A DNA stretch of 64,000 nucleotides from Campylobacter sp. 2014D-0216. GTDB taxonomy: Bacteria; Campylobacterota; Campylobacteria; Campylobacterales; Campylobacteraceae. The stretch covers positions 62,001 through 126,000 of the forward strand of contig NZ_CP063089.1 in assembly GCF_014931215.1 (NCBI RefSeq), in the 5' to 3' direction. Under the pieces are notes generated by a model. It was not told the origin of the DNA. It worked only from the letters and a program-made list of their open reading frames with translations, and made no database searches. Position numbers and translations under genes: made by a program. Shown here in pieces: positions 45,887 to 55,833 of this stretch (position 1 is its first letter; each line of letters starts with the position of its first letter).

Positions 45887-47167
45887 ATGCAAATACTTGA
45901 TTTTGAAAAACTTAGCAAAAGTGAACAAGAAATAGCGTTAAGTCGCCCTGCTATCAATGCAAACTCACAAGTAAAAGTTATAGTAGAAGAAATCATCGAA
46001 GATGTTAAAGCAAACAAAGATGAGGCTTTAAAGCAAATGGCGATAAAATTTGACAAAGTTGAGTTAAACTCTATCAAGCTAAGCGATGAAGAGCTTAGTG
46101 ATTTAGCAGAACAAATTGATGATGAGTTAAAGCATGCTATTAAAATAGCTTATGAAAATATCTACAAATTTCACAAAGCACAAGAGAGTCAAACTATAAC
46201 GGTGCAAACCTTTGAAGGTGTAACATGCAAGGTGCTAACAAGAGCTATTGAAAAAGTGGGGCTTTATATTCCAGGAGGTTTGGCACCACTTTTTTCAACT
46301 GCACTTATGCTAGCTATCCCTGCTAAGATCGCACAATGCAAATTTATCGCTTTAGCTTCTCCTGCACCTTTGCACCCCGCTATTGCTTTTGTAGCAAGAC
46401 TTTGTGAGGTAGATGCGGTATATCAAATTGGTGGTGCAGGAGCCATAGCAGCATTTGCCTACGGAACGCAAAGTGTGAAAAAAGTCGATAAAATTTTTGG
46501 ACCAGGAAATGCCTTTGTCACTGAAGCTAAAAAACAAGTAAACAACCATGGAGTTGCCATTGATATGCAAGCAGGGCCTTCAGAAGTGTTAGTTTTAGCA
46601 GATGAGTTTGCTAATGCTCAATTTATAGCATCAGATTTGCTTTCACAGGCTGAACACGGAGCAGATTCTCAAGCGATTTTAGTTTGTACTAGTGAAAAAT
46701 TAGCTAAAGAAGTGGATAAAGAAGTTGCTTTGCAACTAGAAAAACTCTCGCGCAAAGAAATCGCTTTAAAGTCTTTAGCACATTCTAAAATCATTCTTGC
46801 TAAAGATATAAAACACGCTATAAGTATTTCAAATGACTATGCACCAGAGCATTTGATCATTCATACGCAAAATCCATCTAGTTTGATCGAAAAGATCACG
46901 CACGCAGGTTCGGTATTTTTAGGTGAGTATTCTCCAGAATCTATGGGAGATTATGCAAGTGGGACAAATCATGTTTTACCAACTTATGGTTTTGCAAGAT
47001 CGTATTCTTCTTTAGGGCTTGCGGATTTTATGAAAAGAATGACTGTGCAAGAACTAAGTAAAGAAGGCTTTAAAAAGCTTGGACCTGTAGTGGAGGTTTT
47101 GGCAGCAGCTGAAGGACTTGATGGGCACAAAAATGCTGTAAGTATAAGATTAGAAAGCTTAAAATGA
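45887..47167 (+). CDS. hisD: Histidinol dehydrogenase
   Basis: This zinc enzyme oxidises histidinol to histidine in two NAD-dependent steps. The 426-residue protein has [51 protein letters not shown] and the His of DLLSQAEHG, plus APEHL. Its stop overlaps hisB in an ATGA. Confidence 0.96.
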   Translation: MQILDFEKLSKSEQEIALSRPAINANSQVKVIVEEIIEDVKANKDEALKQMAIKFDKVELNSIKLSDEELSDLAEQIDDELKHAIKIAYENIYKFHKAQESQTITVQTFEGVTCKVLTRAIEKVGLYIPGGLAPLFSTALMLAIPAKIAQCKFIALASPAPLHPAIAFVARLCEVDAVYQIGGAGAIAAFAYGTQSVKKVDKIFGPGNAFVTEAKKQVNNHGVAIDMQAGPSEVLVLADEFANAQFIASDLLSQAEHGADSQAILVCTSEKLAKEVDKEVALQLEKLSRKEIALKSLAHSKIILAKDIKHAISISNDYAPEHLIIHTQNPSSLIEKITHAGSVFLGEYSPESMGDYASGTNHVLPTYGFARSYSSLGLADFMKRMTVQELSKEGFKKLGPVVEVLAAAEGLDGHKNAVSIRLESLK

Positions 47168-48231
47168 GTGCGAAAATATTATTTATCGATAGAGATGGCA
47201 CGCTTATAGATGAGCCAAAGGAAGATTTTCAGGTTGATTCTTTAGAAAAGCTTGAATTTAAAAAAGGTGCGATCAATGCATTATTAAAATTAAAAAATTT
47301 TGGCTTCAAATTTGTCATGGTGAGTAATCAAGATGGCCTAGGTACAAATTCTTTTCCTAGAGAAAATTTTGACAAACCTCATGAAAAAATGCTAAGTGTT
47401 TTTCGAAGTTGCGGGATAGAATTTGAGGATATTTTTATTTGCCCGCATTTTGAACACGAAAATTGCACTTGTAGAAAACCAAAAACTGCTATGCTTGAAA
47501 ACTATATAAAAAACAATCTCTATGATCAAAACAAAAGCTTTGTCATAGGCGATAGAGATAGCGATATGATCCTAGCACAAAACCTTAAAATTCAAGGTTT
47601 AAAATACAACGATGACACATTTAGTTGGGAGCAAATTGCAGATTTTATTTTGCAAAATTATCGTAATGCTTTTGTCAAACGCAATACCAAAGAAACTCAA
47701 ATTCAAGTCAAAATAGCTTTTAATGAAAAAGCAAAAGCTGATATTCAAACTAATATCGCTTTTTTTGATCACATGTTAGAGCAAATCGCCACTCATGCAA
47801 ATATATCTTTAGAGATCAAATGTCAAGGAGATTTAGAAGTCGATGAACATCATAGTGTTGAAGATGTAGCACTTGCTTTGGGCGAAGCCATTAAAATAGC
47901 ACTAGATCAAAAAATAGGTATTGCAAGATATGGTTTTGTTTTGCCTATGGATGAGTGTTTGGCAAGTTGTGCGATTGATTTTTGCAATAGACCGCATTTA
48001 GTTTATAAGGCTAAATTTAAAAAAGAAAAGCTTGGAAAACTAAGCACAGAAATGATAGAGCATTTTTTCTACTCGCTAAGCTATGCTATGGGTGCAAGTT
48101 TGCATTTAAAGGTTAAAGGTAAAAACGACCACCATAAAGCCGAAGGGCTTTTTAAAGCTTTTGCTAGAGCTTTAAAAATGGCCATTAAAATAGAAAATGA
48201 CAATCTAGCAAGCTCAAAAGGAGTGATATGA
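47164..48231 (+). CDS. hisB: Bifunctional histidinol-phosphatase / imidazoleglycerol-phosphate dehydratase
   Basis: Two activities are fused (355 residues). Residues 1-165 are a HAD phosphatase ([12 protein letters not shown]; cysteine-ligand loop [14 protein letters not shown], which binds zinc). The rest is the dehydratase with [13 protein letters not shown] and [17 protein letters not shown] metal-binding histidines, and a second such set, [17 protein letters not shown]. The fused form matches enterobacteria and Campylobacter. ATGA overlaps occur at both ends. Confidence 0.96.
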   Translation: MSAKILFIDRDGTLIDEPKEDFQVDSLEKLEFKKGAINALLKLKNFGFKFVMVSNQDGLGTNSFPRENFDKPHEKMLSVFRSCGIEFEDIFICPHFEHENCTCRKPKTAMLENYIKNNLYDQNKSFVIGDRDSDMILAQNLKIQGLKYNDDTFSWEQIADFILQNYRNAFVKRNTKETQIQVKIAFNEKAKADIQTNIAFFDHMLEQIATHANISLEIKCQGDLEVDEHHSVEDVALALGEAIKIALDQKIGIARYGFVLPMDECLASCAIDFCNRPHLVYKAKFKKEKLGKLSTEMIEHFFYSLSYAMGASLHLKVKGKNDHHKAEGLFKAFARALKMAIKIENDNLASSKGVI

Positions 48232-48809
48232 AACTAGCTATTATAGATACAGGTTGTGCGAATTTGGCTTCACTTGCTTTTGCACTTGAACGTGTAGGGC
48301 AAAAATGCATTATCAGTAATGATGTAAAAGAACTCTCATGTGTAGATAAACTTTTGCTTCCCGGAGTTGGGACAGCAGCTAAAGCTATCAGTAATCTTAA
48401 AGCGCTTAATTTAGAAAATTTTATCCAAACCACTACTAAACCGCTTTTGGGAATTTGTCTTGGTATGCAAATTTTAGGTGAGTTTTCAGAAGAGTTACAC
48501 CAAAAAACACTTGGCATTATGCCTTTTAAAACACAAAAATTTCAAGAAAAAGCTGATTTTACTTTCCCGCACATGGGGTGGAACCAAGTTTTTAGCTCAC
48601 ATGAACTTTTTCAAGGTTTAGATGGGGCTTATTTTTATTTCGTGCATAGTTATTGTGTGGGTTTAAACGAATACACCATCGCAGAGTGCGAATACTCTAC
48701 TAAATTTAGTGCAAGTTTAAACAAAGACAATTTTTATGGTGTGCAGTTTCACCCTGAAAGAAGTGGCGAAGCGGGTGAGGTATTGTTAAAAAATTTCATA
48801 AATATGTAG
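48228..48809 (+). CDS. hisH: Imidazole glycerol phosphate synthase, glutaminase subunit
   Basis: HisH (193 residues) releases ammonia from glutamine for HisF. The class I amidotransferase triad is visible: Cys in [10 protein letters not shown], and His with Glu in [11 protein letters not shown]. Four-base overlap with hisB. Confidence 0.95.
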   Translation: MKLAIIDTGCANLASLAFALERVGQKCIISNDVKELSCVDKLLLPGVGTAAKAISNLKALNLENFIQTTTKPLLGICLGMQILGEFSEELHQKTLGIMPFKTQKFQEKADFTFPHMGWNQVFSSHELFQGLDGAYFYFVHSYCVGLNEYTIAECEYSTKFSASLNKDNFYGVQFHPERSGEAGEVLLKNFINM

Positions 48810-48815
48810 GTAAAA

Positions 48816-49550
48816 ATGCAAACTCAAATCATTCCAGCATTGGATTTAATAGATGGCAAAGTAGTAAGGCTTTATAAAGGTGATTATGCTAAAAAACAAG
48901 AATACAGCTTTGATCCTTTAACTAAATTTCAAGAGTATGAAGCTCAAGGTATTGAGTGGCTTCATTTAGTAGACTTAAGTGGTGCAAAAGATCCTAGTCA
49001 AAGACAGCTTAAGCTTATAGAAAATTTAGCTTCAAAAATCAAAGTAAATCTTCAAGTAGGTGGGGGAATTCGCACCAAAGAAGAGATAAAAGCTTTGTTT
49101 GAAAGTGGTGTTAAGCGTGTAGTTATAGGATCTTTAGCGGTTAAAAATAAAGCCTTCACACAAGAGCTTTTAGATGAATTTGGCGTAGAAAATGTAGTCT
49201 TAGCGCTTGATAGTGTTTGCGTTGAAGATGAGTTTTTTGTCGCTATAGATGCATGGAGTAAAACAAGCGATGAAAAATTATTTGAACTTTTAAATTTTTA
49301 TAAAAATATCAAGCATATTTTATGCACAGATATTTCTAAAGATGGCACAATGAGTGGGGCAAACATCGCTTTATATAAGGCTTTATATGAGAAATTTCCA
49401 CACTTGCAAACTCAAGCAAGCGGAGGTGTGGCAAGTTTAGAGGATTTTAAAAAGTTAAATGGCATAGTAAGTGGTATCATTGTAGGCAAAGCCTTACTTG
49501 ATAAAGAATTTGGCATAAAGGAGGCTAAAGAATGCTTACAAAACGCATAA
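48816..49550 (+). CDS. hisA: ProFAR isomerase
   Basis: HisA (244 residues) is a TIM barrel that isomerises ProFAR to [23 protein letters not shown] at strand 1, LQVGGGIRT, and [13 protein letters not shown] carry the catalytic Asp residues and phosphate-binding loops. It overlaps hisF by 19 bases. Confidence 0.96.
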   Translation: MQTQIIPALDLIDGKVVRLYKGDYAKKQEYSFDPLTKFQEYEAQGIEWLHLVDLSGAKDPSQRQLKLIENLASKIKVNLQVGGGIRTKEEIKALFESGVKRVVIGSLAVKNKAFTQELLDEFGVENVVLALDSVCVEDEFFVAIDAWSKTSDEKLFELLNFYKNIKHILCTDISKDGTMSGANIALYKALYEKFPHLQTQASGGVASLEDFKKLNGIVSGIIVGKALLDKEFGIKEAKECLQNA

Positions 49551-50299
49551 TCGCATGTTTAGATGTAAAAGATGGCAGAGTAGTAAAAGGCGTGCAGTTT
49601 AAAAACCACGAAGACATGGGCGATGTGATAGAACTTGCTCGGTTTTATTCGCAAAATGGCATTGATGAACTAGTGTTTTATGATATCTCTGCTTCAACTA
49701 AAAATGAACGCATTAGCAGAGCTTGGGTAAGCAAAATAGCACAAAATATCTCCATACCATTTTGTGTGGCAGGGGGTATAAAAAGCGAAGATGATGCAAA
49801 AGAGTTGCTAGCTAATGGTGCAGATAAAATTTCTATCAATTCTCCTGCTTTAAATGACCCTGATTTGATTTCACGCCTTGCAAAAAGTTTTGGAGTGCAA
49901 TGCGTGGTTGTGGGTGTAGATACCTTTAAAGATGAAAATGGCGAACTTTTGGTATATCAATACACCGGAGATGAGAGTAAATCTCGCCACAGTGGTAAAA
50001 AGACACTAGAGTGGATCAAACAAGCATGCGAACTAGGTGCAGGAGAGATCGTGTTAAACATGATGAATCAAGATGGCATGAGAAAGGGTTATGATCTAGA
50101 TCAGCTTGCTAGAGTAAGGGAAATTTGTCCTGTGCCTTTGGTAGCAAGTGGTGGCGCAGGAGCTAAGGAGCATTTTTTAGATGCTTTTAAGCTTGGGGTT
50201 GATGGAGCTTTAGCGGCTTCAGTGTTTCATAAAAAGCTGATAGATATTAAAGAATTAAAATTATTTTTGAAAGATCAAGGCATACAAATTCGCATATAA
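49532..50299 (+). CDS. hisF: Imidazole glycerol phosphate synthase, cyclase subunit
   Basis: HisF (255 residues) uses ammonia from HisH to make imidazole glycerol phosphate and [40 protein letters not shown] and [15 protein letters not shown] are characteristic of the TIM barrel. Confidence 0.96.
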   Translation: MLTKRIIACLDVKDGRVVKGVQFKNHEDMGDVIELARFYSQNGIDELVFYDISASTKNERISRAWVSKIAQNISIPFCVAGGIKSEDDAKELLANGADKISINSPALNDPDLISRLAKSFGVQCVVVGVDTFKDENGELLVYQYTGDESKSRHSGKKTLEWIKQACELGAGEIVLNMMNQDGMRKGYDLDQLARVREICPVPLVASGGAGAKEHFLDAFKLGVDGALAASVFHKKLIDIKELKLFLKDQGIQIRI

Positions 50300-50311
50300 A
50301 AAGGAAAAGCT

Positions 50312-50938
50312 ATGAAGATAGATCAAGAAGAATTTATAAAAAGCGTTAATTGGCAAAAGGTTGATGGGCTTGTTCCGGTGATCATTCAAGATTACCACTC
50401 GTGTGAAGTTTTAATGCAAGGTTATATGAATGAAGAAGCTTTAAAAGAAAGCTTTAAACATCAAAAAGTTGTCTTTTACTCACGCACCAAGGCGCGCTTA
50501 TGGATGAAGGGTAAAGAGAGTGGGAATTTTTTGCACATTGTTGATATGGGGCTTGACTGTGATAAAGACTGTGTTTTGATCCTAGCTAAACCTTATGGGC
50601 CTACTTGTCATAGTGGCGAAATTTCTTGTTTTGAGCAAATTTCCAAAAGAGCTGATTTTGTATTTTTATCGCGTCTTGAAAGACTTATCAATTCGCGTAA
50701 AAACCTTGCTCCAAACTCTTCTTATACAGCTGAACTTTTTGCAAAAGGCACCAAACGTATCGCACAAAAAGTAGGCGAAGAAGGCGTTGAAACTGCTTTA
50801 GCTGCTACTGTTAAAGACAAAGATGAATTAATCTGCGAAGCAGCAGACTTGCTTTATCATTTAGATGTTTTATTGGCTGATGCAAATTTGAGTTTAAATG
50901 ATGTGATTGCTAAATTAAAAGAAAGAAATTCAAAATAA
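50312..50938 (+). CDS. hisI: Bifunctional phosphoribosyl-AMP cyclohydrolase / phosphoribosyl-ATP pyrophosphatase
   Basis: Steps two and three of histidine synthesis are fused (HisIE, 208 residues). Residues 1-110 are the cyclohydrolase (MQGYMNEEAL, FYSRTKARLWMKGKESGN, and Cys/Asp zinc site CDKDCV with PTCHSG). The remainder is the pyrophosphatase (RIAQKVGEEGVETALAA, EAADLLYHLDVLL). It is the last his gene; hisC is not in the window. An unrelated cassette starts only five bases later. Confidence 0.95.
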   Translation: MKIDQEEFIKSVNWQKVDGLVPVIIQDYHSCEVLMQGYMNEEALKESFKHQKVVFYSRTKARLWMKGKESGNFLHIVDMGLDCDKDCVLILAKPYGPTCHSGEISCFEQISKRADFVFLSRLERLINSRKNLAPNSSYTAELFAKGTKRIAQKVGEEGVETALAATVKDKDELICEAADLLYHLDVLLADANLSLNDVIAKLKERNSK

Positions 50939-50943
50939 ATAGT

Positions 50944-51816
50944 ATGAATATCAATAAAGAGATATTTATTCATCATCTTTTAAAAGATATCCAAAGTGAT
51001 TTGAAAGGATATAATAAAATTCTAAAGTTTGGAAAAATATTTTCCGAATATAATTTTTCAGATAATATTATTATCCAAATTGAAGATTCTTTTGATGTAA
51101 GTTTGTGTGCTTTATTGGGTGTTTATATAGAAAAATATTTAAAAACTTATAATATTACTATCAAATCAAGTAATTCAAAATTACATAATATTGGATTTTT
51201 AGAAAATTTCAATTATGAAAGAAATTTCACAAAACATTCTAAACTTAAACAATACTTCCATATAAAAACAAAAGAAGAATCTAAAAGTGAAGTATTTAAG
51301 GAGTATGTTAATTCAGTAATATTAGATCATAAAGAATTTCCAAAAATAAGTAAATTGGTAAAAAAAGAAATTGCAAAATCAATTTTTGAAATCTTTGATA
51401 ACGCAAATATACACAGCGAAAGTGATAAAATTTATATTTGTAGTTTTTTAGATGAGAAAGAACATGAGTTGTATTTTTCTATTGTTGATTCTGGAATAGG
51501 ATTTGCTAAAAAATTAAATAATTATTTTGGACAAAAATTTTCTTCCGAAAGTGCTATTAAATGGGCTATAAAAGAAGGACATACAACCAAAGAACAAACA
51601 GGAGGTCTTGGGTTTAAGCTTATAATAGAATTTATAAAATTAAATCAAGGAAGATTGCAAATTTTAAGTGGAGATTGTTTATATGAAATGAGTGACAATA
51701 AAGAAAAATATAATACTTTAGATTATGAATTTTGTGGTAGTATGGTTAATATGATATTTAAAACAAATGATACTAACTCATATCAGTTAAAAATAGAAGA
51801 TGATGATTTATTTTAA
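50944..51816 (+). CDS. GHKL (histidine kinase-like) ATPase with N-terminal STAS-like region
   Basis: The 290-residue protein has two parts. Residues of about 35-100 (NIIIQIEDSFDVSLCALLGV, then KTYNITIKSS and IGFLENFNY) look like a STAS-type beta-alpha unit. Residues of about 140-275 form a HATPase_c domain with the N-box EIFDNANIHSE, G1 box DSGIGF and G2 box TGGLGF. There is no H-box, receiver or membrane segment, so it is not a normal sensor kinase; anti-sigma-type serine kinases have such domains. It follows hisIE after five bases and precedes the DUF4325 gene by nine. Codons are strongly AT-biased compared with the his genes. The function is unknown. Confidence 0.7.
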   Translation: MNINKEIFIHHLLKDIQSDLKGYNKILKFGKIFSEYNFSDNIIIQIEDSFDVSLCALLGVYIEKYLKTYNITIKSSNSKLHNIGFLENFNYERNFTKHSKLKQYFHIKTKEESKSEVFKEYVNSVILDHKEFPKISKLVKKEIAKSIFEIFDNANIHSESDKIYICSFLDEKEHELYFSIVDSGIGFAKKLNNYFGQKFSSESAIKWAIKEGHTTKEQTGGLGFKLIIEFIKLNQGRLQILSGDCLYEMSDNKEKYNTLDYEFCGSMVNMIFKTNDTNSYQLKIEDDDLF

Positions 51817-51825
51817 GGAAAAAAT

Positions 51826-52173
51826 ATGCAAACTAAAACAATAAATATAAATCAACTTACAAATAGCCAATGTATTTTATCTGAAGATGGACAAAAAGTT
51901 TTTACAGAGATAAAAAAAATATTAGAAGCTAAAGATAAAGTAGTGTTATCATTTAAAGATATAAATATCTTGACAACAGCTTTTTTAAATTCTGCTATAG
52001 GAAATTTATATAATGATTTTAGTGAAGAATATATAAAAGAAAAATTGAGTGTTGAAAACATGAAAGATGAAGATAAAGCAATGTTAAAAAGAGTAACAGC
52101 TAATGCTAAAAGTTATTATAAAAATCCTGATAAAATCAGACAATCTATAAAAGAAATTTTAGAAGAAGATTGA
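51826..52173 (+). CDS. DUF4325 / STAS-like domain protein
   Basis: This 115-residue protein fits the DUF4325 (STAS-like) family. A strand-helix core reads DKVVLSFKDINILTTAFLNS, then AIGNLYNDFSEEYIKEKLSVE and a basic helix. Such proteins are usually encoded beside HATPase proteins like the one upstream and may be their binding partner or substrate, in the manner of SpoIIAA-SpoIIAB. AAGGAAAAA precedes the ATG. The stop overlaps the PIN gene start (TGATG). Confidence 0.65.
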   Translation: MQTKTININQLTNSQCILSEDGQKVFTEIKKILEAKDKVVLSFKDINILTTAFLNSAIGNLYNDFSEEYIKEKLSVENMKDEDKAMLKRVTANAKSYYKNPDKIRQSIKEILEED

Positions 52174-52688
52174 TGTCAGTTGTCTATTATTTAAAAGATA
52201 TCACTACATTTAACAATAAAAAAATATTTTTTGATACCAATATTTTGATTTATCTTTTTTATGCAAGTGACAAAAAATTACAAGAAGAATGTGCTAGTTT
52301 ATACAATGAGCTTTTAAAAACAAAAGCCCTGTGTTATACTAGTTTTTTAAATATTTCTGAATTTTATAATCGTTGCATGAAAATTGAATTTGAAAAGGCA
52401 AAAGAAATAAATAAGCAACTTAAATATAAAAATTTTAGAAATAGTCCAGAAGGTTTGGAGATAGAAAAAGATATTACCAATATTGTTAAATCATTATTAG
52501 ATAAATTTTTTCTTGTTATGGTAGATTTTGATAAAGATTTTATTATAAAAGTTTTAGACAATGAAACTATTGATTTATGTGATAAAGCTTTAGTAGAAAT
52601 TTGCAAAAAAGAAAATATGATTTTATTTACCAACGACAAAGACTTTAAAAATAAAGATCTTAATATTCTTGCTTTAGAAAACTTTTAA
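52173..52688 (+). CDS. PIN-domain nuclease
   Basis: The protein (171 residues from ATG 52173, which shares a base with the preceding stop) is a complete PIN domain. The four acidic positions are present: Asp in FFDTNILIYLF, Glu in NISEFYN, Asp in LCDKALVE and Asp in FTNDKDF. PIN proteins are often RNA-cleaving toxins such as VapC, but no VapB-like antitoxin is seen. Here the neighbours are a GHKL ATPase and a STAS-like protein, which could control it. A terminator hairpin follows at once. Confidence 0.78.
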   Translation: MSVVYYLKDITTFNNKKIFFDTNILIYLFYASDKKLQEECASLYNELLKTKALCYTSFLNISEFYNRCMKIEFEKAKEINKQLKYKNFRNSPEGLEIEKDITNIVKSLLDKFFLVMVDFDKDFIIKVLDNETIDLCDKALVEICKKENMILFTNDKDFKNKDLNILALENF

Positions 52689-52694
52689 TAAAAG

Positions 52695-52718
52695 TTAAGC
52701 GTGATTTCTCACGCTTAA
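52695..52718 (+). terminator. Terminator hairpin after the PIN gene
   Basis: TTAAGCGTGA (52695-52704) and TCACGCTTAA (52709-52718) form a 10-bp stem with a TTTC loop, followed by TTAAGCAATATTTTTG. The same design, with compensating base changes, ends the MFS gene at 55810-55833. Confidence 0.75.
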
Positions 52719-52780
52719 TTAAGCAATATTTTTGAAAAGATTCACTGACTATATCGAGTGATTTTTAAAAAACTTTATAT
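52695..52780 (+). repeat. Left arm of an inverted repeat flanking flgE
   Basis: Positions 52714-52757 (44 bases, starting CTTAATTAAGCAATATTTTT) are identical to the reverse complement of 55771-55814. Similarity continues outward through the hairpin and inward through TTTTT-AAAAAACTTTATAT to 52780. Confidence 0.9.
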
Positions 52781-52908
52781 TTTAATGCATAGTTTTGGCA
52801 TTTTATATCCAATACATCTGTTTTAATTCGGACTAAAATCATTTTTTATCATTTTCTAACATTATTTTCTAGTATAAATCTTCAAATTTGTAACATTTTG
52901 CTGTATTT

Positions 52909-52926
52909 TTGGAACAGTTCTTGCTT
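52909..52926 (+). promoter_or_regulatory. Sigma-54 promoter of flgE
   Basis: TTGGAACAGTTCTTGCTT has GG (52911-52912) and GC (52923-52924) separated by ten bases and matches the Campylobacter RpoN consensus. It lies 67 bases before the flgE ATG and places the gene in the FlgSR/RpoN-controlled rod-hook class. Confidence 0.88.
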
Positions 52927-52992
52927 TACATTAGCTAAGCAATAGAAGATTGTGAGATATTCACAAAGCAATATTTTTTAAAGGATTTAATT

Positions 52993-55446
52993 ATGATGAG
53001 ATCTCTTTGGGCTGGGGTTTCAGGACTCCAAGCACACCAATACGCAATGGATGTAGAAGGTAACAACATAGCAAATGTTAATACATTTGGTTTTAAGTAT
53101 TCTCGTGCGGATTTCTCAACGCTTATGAGCCAAACTTCTAAGATAGCTACAGCTCCAGATGGCAATTTAGGTGGTAAAAACCCTATGCAAGTTGGACTTG
53201 GTGCAGGCGTAAATTCTACGACTAGAATTCACTCTCAAGGTAATATCCAAACCACAGATAAAAACACCGATATGGCTATTAATGGAGATGGATTTTTCAT
53301 CGTATCAAATGATGGTGGCACCACTCAGTATTATACCCGTGCAGGGGATTTTAAAACAGACGCGGTAGGAAATTTCGTAGATAATAACGGCTATACTGTT
53401 CAAGGCTGGAACTACAACCAAGAAACAGGTCAAATTGACTCTTCAACTTCAGTAGGTGATATCGTAATCCCACCTGGCATGAGTATGCCTGCTAGACCAA
53501 GTTCTTCTGTAAAACTTACAGCAAATTTAGATAGTGGTAATACTTTAGGTATGAATGCTTCTGCTAAGCGTCCTATCTATGCTCTTGATTCTGTTCATGG
53601 TATGAGAACTGATACAGGAACAGCAATAGATGAAAATGATACAGGCCATACTGAGTTTTACACTACTTCAAAAAGTGGAGCCCAAGTAACTGAAAAAGGT
53701 GTAGATATGGGCGTAGTGTTTAATGCTCAGGGTGAGGGCTTAAACTTAAGAAGTGGTCAAGGTATATGGATAAGTTATGCTGACGCGAAGCACACATCAA
53801 ATGTTACTATAAAACCGGATTTACCACAAGATCCTTCAAAATGGCAAGCAAATACTGATTATACATTTTGGGGCTTTAAGCAACCAGATGGAACAATGGT
53901 AAATGCTGTTTTAGATATTAATATCAATGGTGTAAATATAAAAGCTGAAGGTGTGGGGCAAGAAACTTTTATCAACGCTATCAATGCTAAGACAGCAGAA
54001 ACTGGTGTAGTAGCTTCTATAGTAGATGGTAAAATAACTTTTACAAACGATAATAGCACAGGAACTACGGCAAAATCTAAAAATTTAGATATTACTATAA
54101 ATAATGCAACTACAGCAGGTGGACAAGTTAGAATACAAAATGCCCCTGGAAATAATCAGGTTACAGCTGATAATATACAGGTTCAAGGACAACCTAGGAG
54201 TGCTTGGTTAGGTGTTGACAATGGTGCAGCGAAAACTACTGTCCAAGTAGTTACAGCTCATGAATATATTTATAGTCCAAATAATGTAGATATAGGACCA
54301 AATCCTAATCCAAACGCGAATAATCAAACAGATGCGCATATGCCTAGCATAAATGGACAAAGAACTTTTCATACAACCGAAGATTTAAGAGAGCTTATGC
54401 AAAGAGATGCAAGATGGGGTGTGGATTATGATGGAGATGGAAAATTAGAAAATTGGAACAATGGTGGTGGCGCAGGAGAAGATGCAAATGCCGGTGTAGA
54501 AGTAGTAGTTGAAAGTGATGGTAGATTTAAAATTACAAATCCTAAATTAGATGAAAATTCCAAAGACATGACTTTTAAAGTTACAGGTTATTCTAATGAG
54601 GCTAATAAAATCGCCACAAATGATAAATTCACAGCGATGTTTAGTGCCTTAGATGGAAATTTCAATGCAGGTAATAATGAAAAATATTCTCAAGACATGT
54701 ATCTTTCAGCTCATACTGCTAGTATAGAAATTTTTGACTCATTAGGAACTAGACATGAGCTAACTGTGCAATTTACTAAGCAAAGTAAAACAGCAGATGG
54801 TGGAGCTGAATGGTCTATTATCATCTCAGTACCTGAGCCTGCAGAGATAAATTTTAGTGGCGATGGTGCTCCAGGAAACATAGTAGTAGGAAATTTAAGA
54901 TTTGGTAATGATGGCTCTTTACAAAGCTATACGCCAAATGTATTAAACTTCACTGGAAATAATGGCTCAAAACCTGATCAAGTTATAAAACTTGATTTTG
55001 GTACAACAGGTGGTTTTGATGGTTTAACAAGCTATGATAAAGACTCAGCTACCACTAAACAAGAAACTGATGGTTACACAGGGGGTAACTTAAAGCCAGA
55101 TGCATTAAGAACTGATGAGAATGGTTATATCTATGGAGAATTTACAAATGGTAAAACTCTAGCTCTAGCTAAGGTTGCTCTAGCTACTTTCCCAAATAAC
55201 ATGGGTCTTGAAGAAATGGGTAATAACCTTTTTAAAGCAACAGCAAACTCAGGTAGTCCTACTATAGGTCATGCTGGTGAAGGTGGTAGAGGGGGCTTAA
55301 AAGGCTCAGCTATAGAAATGTCAAATGTGGATTTAAGTCGTGCATTAACTGAGCTTATCGTAATCCAAAGAGGTTATCAAGCAAACTCAAAAACGATTAC
55401 CACAAGTGATCAGCTTTTAAATACTTTGCTTCAATTAAAACAATAA
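52993..55446 (+). CDS. flgE: Flagellar hook protein FlgE
   Basis: FlgE polymerises into the flagellar hook. The 817-residue protein is long, as in other Campylobacter. The N-terminal D0 rod motif reads [19 protein letters not shown], then [19 protein letters not shown]. The C-terminal D0 has [20 protein letters not shown], then [16 protein letters not shown]. The middle is a variable surface domain. AAGGA at 52981-52985 supports ATG 52993 over the adjacent ATG 52996. It stands alone, away from other flagellar genes, between two inverted arms. Confidence 0.95.
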   Translation: MMRSLWAGVSGLQAHQYAMDVEGNNIANVNTFGFKYSRADFSTLMSQTSKIATAPDGNLGGKNPMQVGLGAGVNSTTRIHSQGNIQTTDKNTDMAINGDGFFIVSNDGGTTQYYTRAGDFKTDAVGNFVDNNGYTVQGWNYNQETGQIDSSTSVGDIVIPPGMSMPARPSSSVKLTANLDSGNTLGMNASAKRPIYALDSVHGMRTDTGTAIDENDTGHTEFYTTSKSGAQVTEKGVDMGVVFNAQGEGLNLRSGQGIWISYADAKHTSNVTIKPDLPQDPSKWQANTDYTFWGFKQPDGTMVNAVLDININGVNIKAEGVGQETFINAINAKTAETGVVASIVDGKITFTNDNSTGTTAKSKNLDITINNATTAGGQVRIQNAPGNNQVTADNIQVQGQPRSAWLGVDNGAAKTTVQVVTAHEYIYSPNNVDIGPNPNPNANNQTDAHMPSINGQRTFHTTEDLRELMQRDARWGVDYDGDGKLENWNNGGGAGEDANAGVEVVVESDGRFKITNPKLDENSKDMTFKVTGYSNEANKIATNDKFTAMFSALDGNFNAGNNEKYSQDMYLSAHTASIEIFDSLGTRHELTVQFTKQSKTADGGAEWSIIISVPEPAEINFSGDGAPGNIVVGNLRFGNDGSLQSYTPNVLNFTGNNGSKPDQVIKLDFGTTGGFDGLTSYDKDSATTKQETDGYTGGNLKPDALRTDENGYIYGEFTNGKTLALAKVALATFPNNMGLEEMGNNLFKATANSGSPTIGHAGEGGRGGLKGSAIEMSNVDLSRALTELIVIQRGYQANSKTITTSDQLLNTLLQLKQ

Positions 55447-55747
55447 TTTTAACCCAAGGTTTTAAAAACCTTGGGATCAAGCTTTACAAGGTTATCGAGG
55501 TAGCCTTGTAATACTTGATAGCCTTGAAGCCTTCAATCTATTGCTAACTCACTTCTTTTTTGCCTTAAGGAGTGAGTAGCATGATTTGCATATCGACAAG
55601 TTAAAATAAAAATTTACAAACACAATATTCTACTAATGATTTTATCATCATAAATTTTAATCTTTAATGCATTAAGGTTTTCAAAAAGCCAAAGCAAGAT
55701 TAAAAGTTTGGTTATGTGATGAATGTTTAAGATTATAATATTACTAG
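55447..55747. other. Structured intergenic region after flgE
   Basis: No convincing gene lies between flgE and the right inverted arm. Hairpins occur in series: CCCAAGGTTT/AAACCTTGGG (55453-55475); a nested structure with outer stem ATCAAG/CTTGAT (55476-55481, 55514-55519) around a 9-bp stem ACAAGGTTA/TAGCCTTGT (55486-55509); and GCTA(A)CTCACT/AGTGAGTAGC (55543-55580). A 60-codon minus-strand frame (55614-55796) is AT-rich and partly inside the arm; it may be a gene remnant. The cluster could be the flgE 3' end plus a small RNA. Confidence 0.5.
55453..55475 (+). terminator. Hairpin after flgE
   Basis: CCCAAGGTTT (55453-55462) and AAACCTTGGG (55466-55475) form a 10-bp stem directly after the flgE stop. 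No T-run follows, so termination may be weak. Confidence 0.5.
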
Positions 55748-55833
55748 ATATAAAGTTTTTTGAAAAAGGTTCGATATAGTCAGTGAATCTTTTCAAAAAT
55801 ATTGCTTAATTAAGTGCGAGACATCGCACTTAA
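55748..55833 (-). repeat. Right arm of the inverted repeat flanking flgE
   Basis: Positions 55771-55814 are the exact inverse of 52714-52757. The arm runs into the 3' end of the MFS gene, whose stop codon (55810-55812) is inside it. Its outer hairpin TTAAGTGCGA/TCGCACTTAA (55810-55833) differs from the left-arm hairpin by paired changes and acts as terminator for the MFS gene. Confidence 0.9.

Larger units (their letters stand above)
52689..52992. other. Intergenic region between the PIN gene and flgE
   Basis: This 304-base stretch holds, in order, the terminator hairpin and the left inverted arm (52695-52780), about 125 bases of AT-rich sequence without a recognisable gene, and the sigma-54 promoter of flgE. 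Confidence 0.7.

Noticed and set aside
45887-50938. Histidine attenuator leader peptide before hisG
   Set aside because: No short frame with consecutive His codons occurs in the 85 bases upstream.
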